Origin: HGM04593 sp045612305 | GTDB taxonomy: Bacteria; Bacteroidota; Bacteroidia; Bacteroidales; Bacteroidaceae | Direction: 5' to 3' | Assembly: GCA_045612305.1 (NCBI GenBank) | Contig: JAZKYU010000065.1 | Location: 1 to 31,227 of the forward strand | DNA length: 31,227 nt | In this document: positions 16,658 to 23,395 of the stretch, piece by piece | Layout: each line of letters starts with the position of its first letter | How positions within the stretch are numbered: the stretch's first letter is position 1 | Translations under genes and position numbers: made by a program | Notes under the pieces: generated by a model | What the model saw: only the letters and a program-made list of their open reading frames with translations | The model's database searches: none | Told to the model about the DNA's origin: nothing

Positions 16658-17380
16658 ATGGGAAGAGCTTTTGAATATCGTAAAGCTGCGAAACTTAAAA
16701 GATGGGGTAACATGGCGCGTACATTTACCCGTGTGGGCAAACAGATTGCAATTGCTGTTAAGGCAGGTGGTCCCGACCCCGATACAAACTCACATCTTCG
16801 TGCTATCATCGCCAACGCAAAGCGCGAGAATATGCCCAAGGACAACATTGAGCGTGCTATAAAGAACGCTCTTGGTAAGGACCAGAAAGATTACAAGGAG
16901 GTTACATACGAGGGATACGGCCCTTACGGTATAGCAATCTTTGTTGATGCTGCAACCGACAACACAACCCGTACCGTGGCAAACGTACGTTCTGTTTTCA
17001 ATAAATTTGGCGGAACACTTGGTACATCGGGTAGCCTCGACTTTATGTTTACACACAAATGTGTGTTTACCTTCTCTAAAAAAGATGGTCTTGATATGGA
17101 CGACCTGATACTCGAGCTCATCGACTACGGTGTGGAGGACGAGTTTGACGAGGAGGAGAACGAGGTAACAATCTACGGCGACCCCAAATCTTTTGGAGCT
17201 ATACAGAAGTTCCTCGAGGAGAAGGGTTACGAGATTACAGGTAGCGAGTTTACACGTATCCCCAACGACCAGAAAGAGGTTACAGAAGAGCAACGTGCTA
17301 CAATTGACAAGATTGTGGAGCGCCTCGAGGAGGACGATGACGTGCAGAACGTCTACACAAATATGATGCCTCAAGAGTAA
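16658..17380 (+). CDS. yebC: YebC/PmpR-family protein
   Basis: This 240-aa cytoplasmic protein belongs to the YebC family. Members have been described as DNA-binding regulators and more recently linked to translation through difficult peptide stretches. Signatures are the N-terminal MGRAFEYRKAAKLKRW, GGPDPDTNSHLRAII, NMPKDNIERAIKNA, and YEGYGPYGIAIFVDAATDN with NRTVANVR-like sequence after it. The C-terminus is acidic. It probably shares a transcript with pheT (39-bp gap) and ends at a strong terminator. Confidence 0.95.
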   Translation: MGRAFEYRKAAKLKRWGNMARTFTRVGKQIAIAVKAGGPDPDTNSHLRAIIANAKRENMPKDNIERAIKNALGKDQKDYKEVTYEGYGPYGIAIFVDAATDNTTRTVANVRSVFNKFGGTLGTSGSLDFMFTHKCVFTFSKKDGLDMDDLILELIDYGVEDEFDEEENEVTIYGDPKSFGAIQKFLEEKGYEITGSEFTRIPNDQKEVTEEQRATIDKIVERLEEDDDVQNVYTNMMPQE

Positions 17381-17394
17381 TATTCCTTGATGGT

Positions 17395-17433
17395 AAAAAA
17401 AGTTCACAGAGCAACCTCTGTGAACTTTTTTTT
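17395..17433. terminator. Convergent bidirectional terminator (yebC / DUF4251)
   Basis: An 11-bp stem (17401-17411 with 17416-17426), loop CAAC, with an A-run on the left and seven T on the right. On the minus strand it directly follows the TAA at 17434-17432 that ends the proline-rich extension of the DUF4251 gene. Confidence 0.92.
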
Positions 17434-17650
17434 ATGGCACAAACCCAGGAGGTCCTTGTGGGCGGCTGACAGGCGGCCTTGGAACTATAGGTGCCCCAAA
17501 CGCTGGCGGGCGCATAACGGGTGGGGGAGGTCCTGCTGGTGGCCTGGCTATAAACGGTGGTCTGAAGGTGGGCCCGGGTGTCAAGGGTGGTGTTATGCGC
17601 ACGGCTGTGGGCGGTGCAAACCACGCGTAGGTGTTGTCGCTGTTGCTGCT
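17432..17650 (-). pseudogene. In-frame proline-rich tail behind the DUF4251 stop
   Basis: Directly after the TGA of the DUF4251 gene the same frame stays open for 72 codons and ends in TAA (17434-17432), which abuts the terminator. The reading begins SSNSDNTYAWFAPP and continues with many PP pairs, ending GPPGFVP. The proline and glycine content and the tight fit to the terminator suggest this was, or still is, the C-terminal part of the protein. A nonsense mutation, a sequencing error or stop-codon readthrough are all possible. TGA reassignment is unlikely because TGA ends another gene here. Confidence 0.65.
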
Positions 17651-18256
17651 TCAGTAGCCGGGGGTTCCTTCGAACACCCCGGCCGTGTTATAAGGATAAA
17701 TTGTTCCCTGCATAGTTATGTTTCTCCCGTTGAAGTTGGGGCTCACATAAGCTGTTGCGTTATTGCTGTTTGCATCGAGCGTAACGTGCACGGTTGCCGA
17801 TATATAAGGCCCTTGTATGCCGTAGCTGTAATATACGTTACCATCTTTGTCGCTACTTATCTCGGCCCCGGTGATGCCGCCCTCGAGGGTTACGCCACCT
17901 AGCCCGTTGGGGGAGTATATGTTGCTGTTGTCGAATGCTGTCTGCACTATGCCTTTATCCCTGTTTATGGAGACAAAGTTTATGTTAGGTGTCACATACT
18001 CGGTGTAGCCGTTGTTGAACGTGATGCTTTGGGCTTCTAGGGCCCACGAGCCGCTTTGCAACGCTTGCACAGCCTGAACAAAGTTTATGGAGTCTTCCCT
18101 TGCTTCTTCGGCCTTGCGTTCTGCTTTCTTTTTCAACCTTTCGGCTTTCCAGGCTGCTTGACGCTCTTTTCTCGTCATCTTTTTGTTCTCTTGCGCTGTG
18201 GTTGTTGCGTTCCACCCGAGGGTGAGTATTACAAAAAGGAATAGTAACTTTTTCAT
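17651..18256 (-). CDS. DUF4251-family exported protein
   Basis: This 201-aa protein is of unknown function. A signal peptide (MKKLLFLFVILTLGWNATTTAQ) is followed by a highly charged Lys/Arg/Glu helix (about 24-55). The DUF4251 domain then begins with FVQAVQALQSGSWALEAQSI and continues with NFVSINRDKGIVQTAF, PNGLGGVTLEGGITG and a final strand region. The family is common in Bacteroidetes and is thought to act in the cell envelope. The domain appears complete before the TGA, so the product may be functional without the following proline-rich tail. It is single, convergent to yebC and divergent from the GH43-like gene. No clear promoter was found. Confidence 0.88.
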   Translation of the reverse strand: MKKLLFLFVILTLGWNATTTAQENKKMTRKERQAAWKAERLKKKAERKAEEAREDSINFVQAVQALQSGSWALEAQSITFNNGYTEYVTPNINFVSINRDKGIVQTAFDNSNIYSPNGLGGVTLEGGITGAEISSDKDGNVYYSYGIQGPYISATVHVTLDANSNNATAYVSPNFNGRNITMQGTIYPYNTAGVFEGTPGY

Positions 18257-18424
18257 AACTCTTAAATTTAAAAATTCAACAATAGAACAAATTATATTTT
18301 GTGTGAGCCGATGAAAAAGGTATAATAAAGCATAAAACTATGCTTTTTCGGTGCGTTGCCGCGCTCCTTGCATCGCAAAAATTGTTGCATAAAAAGCTGA
18401 AAAAGTATATAAATTGCATTTTTT

Positions 18425-18456
18425 CTTGTTTAAGATATTTTGTTTATATAAATTTG
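18425..18456 (+). promoter_or_regulatory. Promoter for the GH43-nagB pair
   Basis: CTTG at 18425-18428, a 20-bp spacer, then TAAATTTG at 18449-18456 followed by C, a near-full match to the phylum consensus. Transcription would begin near 18461, only about 5 nt before the ATG at 18466. This favours the GTG at 18487 as the start. Confidence 0.72.
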
Positions 18457-18486
18457 CTTATCTTTATGAAAAATCTGTGTGAAGGG

Positions 18487-19518
18487 GTGAAAAAGATAAC
18501 TTTTACATATCTCTTTTTGCTTTTGCTGTTTGCATCGTGTGGGCAAGGTGGCAAGGAGCAAGGTGTGCAGGCCGGTGGCGCAGTTGCGCACGTAAACGCT
18601 ACTTTGCAGTCTGTAGCTATAGATACGATGGATGTTGCAAACCCCTTTATTATCTACGACAAGGCAAGTAACCTTTATTATATGACAGGTGATGGCGGGC
18701 AAATGTGGCGCAGCACCGATATGTCGGTGTGGGAGGGCCCCTTTGATGTGCTTTCTCATTCGGGCGATGCGTGGATGGGCAAGGCTCCTCTTGTGACCGC
18801 CCCCGAGATACACCTGTATAACAAGCGTTATTACTATATGGCAACCTTTTCGCGCCCCGACATTAGAATATCGAGCCTTGATGGTGAGGGCGTGAGCCGC
18901 ACCTCGTGCGAAATTTTTGTAAGCGATAATGTTGCCGGCCCCTACAAGCACGTAACATCGGGAGGCTCCTTGCTCAACCCGGCAGAACTTTCGTTGCACC
19001 CTACGTTTTGCACCGATTACAATAATGTGGGTTATATGATATACACCCACGGCTTTGAGCAGAACGGCAACGCCACGGTGCAGATTGTTCGCCTTGGCGA
19101 CAACTTCGACTATAGAGTGGGCGAGCCTTTTGTAATGTTCCGCGCATCGCAAAATAGTTGGTCGACCGACAGCCAAGGCTTGGCTTCGCGTTTTATGGAG
19201 GCTCCTTTCTATTTTGAGACTCTTGGTGGCAGGCTTGGGGTTTTGTTTACAGCTGTAGAGGGTGGTGAGAAGGTTATAGGCGTTGCTTATACTCAGGACG
19301 ATGCTGTAGGGCTTAACGGTCCGTGGCACATAGAGCCCAAGCCCTTGCTTACAGGTGGCGTGAGCGGTGCGACGCTTTTTACCGACTACGATGGCCGTCA
19401 GCTTATGCTCTATAGCAAGGATACTCTTGTAAATGGAAAAAATAAAAGCTTGCCACGCCTTATGAGGGTGGATACACAGTTTGACAAACTAATACTTAAA
19501 GAACACTATAAATTTTAA
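18487..19518 (+). CDS. GH43-like lipoprotein
   Basis: This is a predicted outer-membrane or periplasmic lipoprotein related to glycoside hydrolase family 43 five-bladed propellers. From GTG at 18487 it has 343 aa and a textbook lipoprotein signal, KKITFTYLFLLLLFASC, with Cys18. An ATG at 18466 would add 7 residues and leave almost no leader. The fold is suggested by NPFIIYDKASNLYYMTG, the WEGP repeat, TAPEIHLYNKRYYYMAT and FMEAPFYF. Glu238 of MEAP fits the general acid. The usual catalytic-base Asp (in ADP) appears as Asn52, and the Asp of the usual IDP motif as His171. It may be inactive or altered in specificity. nagB follows after 5 bp, pointing to amino-sugar or glycan use. Confidence 0.8.
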   Translation: MKKITFTYLFLLLLFASCGQGGKEQGVQAGGAVAHVNATLQSVAIDTMDVANPFIIYDKASNLYYMTGDGGQMWRSTDMSVWEGPFDVLSHSGDAWMGKAPLVTAPEIHLYNKRYYYMATFSRPDIRISSLDGEGVSRTSCEIFVSDNVAGPYKHVTSGGSLLNPAELSLHPTFCTDYNNVGYMIYTHGFEQNGNATVQIVRLGDNFDYRVGEPFVMFRASQNSWSTDSQGLASRFMEAPFYFETLGGRLGVLFTAVEGGEKVIGVAYTQDDAVGLNGPWHIEPKPLLTGGVSGATLFTDYDGRQLMLYSKDTLVNGKNKSLPRLMRVDTQFDKLILKEHYKF

Positions 19519-19523
19519 GAATT

Positions 19524-20336
19524 ATGCGTTTAATTATTGAACCTAACTATCAGCAACTTTCTTGCTGGGCTGCATCTTATGTAGCAAAGAAAATCAACGA
19601 GTTTAAACCTACAGAGGAGAAACCTTTTGTTCTTGGTTTGCCCACAGGTGGAACTCCCCTTGGTACTTACAGAGAACTCATTAACCTTTACAACAAGGGC
19701 CTTGTAAGCTTCAAGAACGTGGTTACATTTAACATGGACGAGTATGTAGGTCTTCCCGAGGAGCACCCCGAGAGCTACCACTCTTTTATGTGGAACAACT
19801 TCTTCAGCCACGTTGATGTTAAGAAGGAGAACGTGAACATCCTTAACGGTAACGCTGAAAACCTCGTTGCAGAGTGCGCTCGTTACGAGGAGAAAATTAA
19901 GTCTTACGGTGGTATCGACCTCTTCCTTGGTGGTATCGGCCCCGATGGTCACATCGCGTTCAACGAGCCCGGCTCTTCTCTTGCATCACGCACACGTATC
20001 AAGACTTTGACCACAGACACCATCATCGCAAACTCTCGTTTCTTTGATAACGACATCAACAAGGTGCCCAAGACTGCAGTAACAGTGGGTGTTGGTACCG
20101 TTATGGATGCAAAAGAGGTGCTTATCCTCGTTAACGGCCACAACAAGGCTCAGGCTCTCTATCACGCTGTTGAGGGTAACATCACACAGATGTGGACTAT
20201 CAGCGTGTTGCAGATGCACCCCCGCGGCATAATCGTTTGCGACGATGCTGCTACAGCTGAGCTCAAAGTGGGTACAGTTAATTACTTTAAGGATATTGAG
20301 CGCGAGAACCTCGATCCCGCATCAAACCTCAAATAA
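19524..20336 (+). CDS. nagB: Glucosamine-6-phosphate deaminase
   Basis: NagB converts glucosamine 6-phosphate to fructose 6-phosphate and ammonia, feeding amino sugars into glycolysis. The 270-aa length matches the classical single-domain enzyme. Signatures are LGLPTGGTPLGTYREL (the phosphate loop), FNMDEYVGL with the catalytic Asp, ESYHSFMWNNFF, GGIGPDGHIAFNEPGSS and a C-terminal VNGHNKAQALYHAVEG. The gene starts 5 bp after the GH43-like gene and must share its transcript. A clear terminator follows. Confidence 0.97.
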   Translation: MRLIIEPNYQQLSCWAASYVAKKINEFKPTEEKPFVLGLPTGGTPLGTYRELINLYNKGLVSFKNVVTFNMDEYVGLPEEHPESYHSFMWNNFFSHVDVKKENVNILNGNAENLVAECARYEEKIKSYGGIDLFLGGIGPDGHIAFNEPGSSLASRTRIKTLTTDTIIANSRFFDNDINKVPKTAVTVGVGTVMDAKEVLILVNGHNKAQALYHAVEGNITQMWTISVLQMHPRGIIVCDDAATAELKVGTVNYFKDIERENLDPASNLK

Positions 20337-20361
20337 TTATCTCCCGCTAGATAATAAAGCA

Positions 20362-20399
20362 TACCCTTGCCAAGAATTCTTGGCAAGGGTAACTTTTTA
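20362..20399. terminator. Convergent terminator (nagB / PLC-like gene)
   Basis: A perfect palindrome, 13-bp arms (20362-20374 and 20379-20391) around AATT, followed by ACTTTTTAA. It serves nagB and, on the other strand, the end of the three-gene operon. Confidence 0.88.
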
Positions 20400-20408
20400 A
20401 TAGATGGC

Positions 20409-21002
20409 CTATATATTGTAAAAGTCGAGCATAAGGTACTTGCAGTCGCTTTTTTCGCGATACCCGGCGTTGTGGAGTTTTGCGTGGCGCAACGGCAGGG
20501 GCAGGCGGTCGATAAAACTTTTTCCAAAGGCTTTGCCCCAGGCTTGTGACCAGTAATGTTCGCGGTGGTTTATGCCTTTGCGAGCTTTGTGCGGGTACTC
20601 CTTGCTGCCCTCTATCCACGCCGATAGCATAACAAAATGTGGCGCACAGTAGTAATCCTTTATATCTTTGACAAGTTTCCTGAAGAGCTCTTTTTCTTGC
20701 CCACAGAAGAAGTTCTTGTCTAAATAGAGCTGAAAATATATGGGCGCTCCTTTCCTTGCTGCAGCGCGCATAATACCCAACGCCTCGAAAAGAGTCTCTT
20801 TGTATATGCACAGGCCGTGGGAAAAGTGCCACTTACCGCAATAACGTGTTATTTGCAGGTTAAAGAGTTTGACTCCCTCTTTCAGCTGCTCAGCAATACT
20901 TTTTTCCTGGCAACGGCTCGTGGGGTTTAATATAAATGCGAATGGTCTTTGCCACCATACAAGTGGCCCGGCTGTGCCGCTGTTGTGTGTTCCTAGTATC
21001 AT
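20409..21002 (-). CDS. PI-PLC-like phosphodiesterase-fold protein
   Basis: This 197-aa protein looks like a divergent phosphatidylinositol-specific phospholipase C X domain. It starts LGTHNSGT, matching the first catalytic-His motif (His6). The expected QxxSIxEQLxxGV pattern follows (about 32-44), then a second His-Gly (His62). In classical enzymes the motif between them reads DxR; here it is N48-L-Q50, so two residues that contact substrate are changed. There is no signal peptide, unlike secreted bacterial PI-PLC. The start overlaps the stop of the glycosyltransferase gene (ATGA), so the two are translationally coupled. The true reaction is unknown. Confidence 0.72.
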   Translation of the reverse strand: MILGTHNSGTAGPLVWWQRPFAFILNPTSRCQEKSIAEQLKEGVKLFNLQITRYCGKWHFSHGLCIYKETLFEALGIMRAAARKGAPIYFQLYLDKNFFCGQEKELFRKLVKDIKDYYCAPHFVMLSAWIEGSKEYPHKARKGINHREHYWSQAWGKAFGKSFIDRLPLPLRHAKLHNAGYREKSDCKYLMLDFYNI

Positions 21003-21853
21003 TTTAGTCTTTTTATAAGTGATGTTGTAAGTTCTATCCACTCTTCTTGGTAGGGTGCTATGGTCTCTTTTGTAGGGTTAAGCTCTTTTATCTTTTTTAT
21101 AAGTTGTGAGTACCCTAACACTAAAGGGATGGTTTTTATATACTCCTTGTCGTGCTGCTCGAAGAAGGTTATTAAATCCTCGGCACATAGCGCGCGAAAG
21201 AGCGCGTACTTGAAGGCCGAAGCCTTGTGTGTGAGGCTGTTATGCTGCATGCGGTAGTTATAGCCTACGTTGTCTACGTATGCAACTTTGTTGGCAAAAT
21301 ATAGTTGTGGTATTATTGTGGGGGTGTCCTCTATGAATCGTCTTTGGCAGTAGGGGACCTTCTCGTGCAGCCTGCGGTGTATGAGTTTGTTGTTCATAAA
21401 AACAACCTTTTCGCCCCAGAAACGTGTAACTTTTTCCGCGCCTTCGGTTATGCAGTTGCCGTAGGAGGTTGCTTCCCACACTCCGTCGTTGTGAACAACT
21501 TTTATCCCACCGCTCACAATCTCGGCACCGCTCTCTATGGCCTTCTTGTAGAGTGCTTCTATAAAATCGGGCTCTATCCAGTCGTCGCCGTCGAGCAGCA
21601 GTATGTACTCGCCCACAGAGGCTTCTATACCTCTCTGGCGCGATGCACCTGCCCCCTCGTTGCTCTTGTTTTTTATAATGCGCACTCGCTTGTCGCTCTG
21701 CGCTATACGGGATATTATATCGGCGGTGCTGTCGGTAGAGCAGTCTTCCACAACTACGCACTCAAGCTCTTTGTGTGTTTGTTGTAGACAACTTTTTATA
21801 GCCTTCTCAATGTAAGGCTCCACGTTGTATGCTGTTATTACGACGCTTAACAT
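20999..21853 (-). CDS. Family 2 glycosyltransferase
   Basis: This 284-aa GT-A enzyme transfers a sugar from a nucleotide-sugar donor. It begins MLSVVITAYNVEPYIEKAI and shows the nucleotide-binding VEDCSTDST segment, EGAGASRQRGIE, the metal-binding LLLDGDDWIEPDF and the later RRFIEDTPT that supplies the catalytic acidic residue. There is no membrane segment, so it works in the cytosol. The upstream in-frame ATG at 21949 lies within the preceding gene and is rejected. The start overlaps the preceding stop by 7 bases (ATGTTAA) and its stop overlaps the next start (ATGA). This tight coupling suggests the three products work together. It is not within a larger polysaccharide cluster. Confidence 0.92.
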   Translation of the reverse strand: MLSVVITAYNVEPYIEKAIKSCLQQTHKELECVVVEDCSTDSTADIISRIAQSDKRVRIIKNKSNEGAGASRQRGIEASVGEYILLLDGDDWIEPDFIEALYKKAIESGAEIVSGGIKVVHNDGVWEATSYGNCITEGAEKVTRFWGEKVVFMNNKLIHRRLHEKVPYCQRRFIEDTPTIIPQLYFANKVAYVDNVGYNYRMQHNSLTHKASAFKYALFRALCAEDLITFFEQHDKEYIKTIPLVLGYSQLIKKIKELNPTKETIAPYQEEWIELTTSLIKRLK

Positions 21854-22188
21854 AGGGGTTGGGTAAATTGTACGCCAAGAGTTGCAAGGAAGTCCTTGAA
21901 CTTTGCAAGGTCTATGATGAAACCGCTGTTGTTTATCGCTATGCCGCAATCTATGTCGTCGGCTTCGGCTACTTGTGCTGTGCCGAGGCTAACCTGGAGG
22001 CACCCCTTTTCTTCGTCGCACGCAAGGCCTGTACCAAGGTTTATACACACCTTGCCGTCTTTGTCAAGGGTTATGCCTTCGCCTGTGTTTATGCCCACTA
22101 CGCCGTTTTCTGCAAAAAGTCCTGTGCCTAGCTGGGGCACAATGTTGTAGTCGCTCTTGTTTACTCTGATTTTGTTAATATCTGCCAT
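21847..22188 (-). CDS. Short glycine-repeat, fibre-shaft-like protein
   Basis: This 113-aa protein starts at MADINKIRVN (22188). Residues 21-68 hold three repeats of about 16 residues, of the form G-x-G-[IL]-...-G-x-[VIL]-x-[IV]-[NS] (GTGLFAE, GEGITLD, GTGLACD). A segment with a GTAQ beginning and an acidic linker follows, then an alpha-helical end (DLAKFKDFLATL). Spacing and composition resemble the triple beta-spiral shaft of viral and phage fibres, so a trimeric fibre is possible. There is no signal peptide. I do not recognise the family with certainty. It leads an operon with a glycosyltransferase and a PLC-like gene. Confidence 0.65.
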   Translation of the reverse strand: MADINKIRVNKSDYNIVPQLGTGLFAENGVVGINTGEGITLDKDGKVCINLGTGLACDEEKGCLQVSLGTAQVAEADDIDCGIAINNSGFIIDLAKFKDFLATLGVQFTQPLC

Positions 22189-22212
22189 AATCTTTTTGTT
22201 TTGTTTACACCT

Positions 22213-22220
22213 CAAAGGTA
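22213..22220 (-). promoter_or_regulatory. -7 box for the repeat protein-GT2-PLC operon
   Basis: The minus strand reads TACCTTTG, a full match to TAnnTTTG, 25 bp before the start at 22188. No good TTTG is found at the usual distance upstream. Confidence 0.55.
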
Positions 22221-22357
22221 TGGCTGTTTCTTGCTTGTGAGGTTGCCAAAATAACACTCTTGCAGATATTTGTGCTAAAACAGCAAACTTCTCTTTGCGC
22301 CGGTTTTTGCTCCTATATTAAATAATGTGTAAGAGCCGAAAAATAAAAACCCTAAAA

Positions 22358-22388
22358 TTTGATTTTATCCATAATTTCGATAAATTTG
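22358..22388 (+). promoter_or_regulatory. Consensus promoter for the lplA-gcv operon
   Basis: TTTG at 22358-22361, a 19-bp spacer, then TAAATTTG at 22381-22388. This is a full match. The leader to lplA would be about 25 nt, too short to hold a glycine riboswitch. Confidence 0.85.
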
Positions 22389-22417
22389 TAACCATAGACC
22401 TTCTCTATGAATAACCG

Positions 22418-23392
22418 ATGATTTACGTCGTAATACCCATAGAAAAACCCCGCCCGTTGCCTTTCTACTTGGCAGCGGAGGAGTATGTTGCACGTTTTCT
22501 CCCCGCAGGCGACTATTTCTTTATGTGGCAGGTGGAGCCTACGGTTATTTTTGGTCGCAACCAACTAATTGAGGGTGAGGTTAACGTGGAATATTGCCGC
22601 TCTCAAGGTATAGGCTTTTATCGACGAAAAAGCGGTGGCGGCTGTGTCTATGCCGACCTCGATAATATTATGCTCTCGTACATAACCCCCACGAGCAACG
22701 TTAATTTTACATTTAACCGCTATATGCTTATGGTGGAGCACGCTCTTCGTCTCTTGGGCGTGGATGCGCGCACAAGCGGTCGCAACGATATACTTGTTGC
22801 TGGTCGTAAGGTGTCGGGAAACGCCTTCTACCACCTCCCCAATAGAAGCATCGTTCACGGTACAATGCTCTTCGACACCGATATAGAGAAGATGTTGCAA
22901 GCGATAACACCCTCTGCCGAAAAATTGCAGAGCAAGGGGGTGAGCTCGGTGCGTCAGCACATAACAACTCTTTGTGAATATCTCAAAATTTCGCTCGAGG
23001 AGTTTAAACAACACCTGCGCACAACGCTTTGCAACGAGGAGATAACCCTCACACCTGCCGACGTGGAGAAGATAGAGGAGATAGCGCGAGAGTATACAAC
23101 CCCAGAGTTTATATATGGCAACAACCCTGCCTGCACAGCGGTGGTGCGCACCCGCATAGAGGGGGTGGGGGAGTTTGAAGCTCGCATAGAGGTTAAAAAT
23201 TCTATTATAAAAAAGGTAAACCTTATGGGCGACTTTTTTGTAACGGGTGACATAGATGCTGCTATGCTCAACAAATTGCGTGGTGTGGAGTATACCCCCG
23301 AGGCTGTATATAGCGCCCTTGCCAACGCCGATGTCGAAGGCTGCGTGCATAATCTTAAAAAAGAACAACTTATAAAAATATTATTCAACTAA
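22418..23392 (+). CDS. lplA: Lipoate--protein ligase
   Basis: LplA activates free lipoate with ATP and attaches it to a lysine of lipoyl-domain proteins. The 324 aa show the family core: FGRNQ (about 45-49), the lipoate-binding RRKSGGGCVYAD (69-80) and GRKVSGNAFY with catalytic Lys131. A C-terminal accessory domain (about 245-324) is present, as in full-length ligases. It opens the glycine cleavage operon: gcvT starts 3 bp after its stop, and GcvH, the natural substrate, is the third gene. The grouping indicates that this ligase serves GcvH in particular. Confidence 0.94.
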   Translation: MIYVVIPIEKPRPLPFYLAAEEYVARFLPAGDYFFMWQVEPTVIFGRNQLIEGEVNVEYCRSQGIGFYRRKSGGGCVYADLDNIMLSYITPTSNVNFTFNRYMLMVEHALRLLGVDARTSGRNDILVAGRKVSGNAFYHLPNRSIVHGTMLFDTDIEKMLQAITPSAEKLQSKGVSSVRQHITTLCEYLKISLEEFKQHLRTTLCNEEITLTPADVEKIEEIAREYTTPEFIYGNNPACTAVVRTRIEGVGEFEARIEVKNSIIKKVNLMGDFFVTGDIDAAMLNKLRGVEYTPEAVYSALANADVEGCVHNLKKEQLIKILFN

Positions 23393-23395
23393 CCT

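Noticed and set aside
17298..17624. 108-codon minus frame across the yebC terminator
   Set aside because: It runs through the terminator and into yebC antisense; the proline-rich frame in phase with DUF4251 explains the region better.
17651..17653. TGA read as a sense codon genome-wide
   Set aside because: The glycosyltransferase ends at TGA in an ATGA overlap with the next start (20999-21002), so TGA works as a stop here.
21854..21949. Longer N-terminus for the glycosyltransferase
   Set aside because: It overlaps the repeat-protein gene in another frame; GT2 proteins begin at the VVITAYN strand.
22389..22417. Glycine riboswitch upstream of the gcv operon
   Set aside because: Only about 25 nt of leader lie between the predicted start of transcription and lplA.
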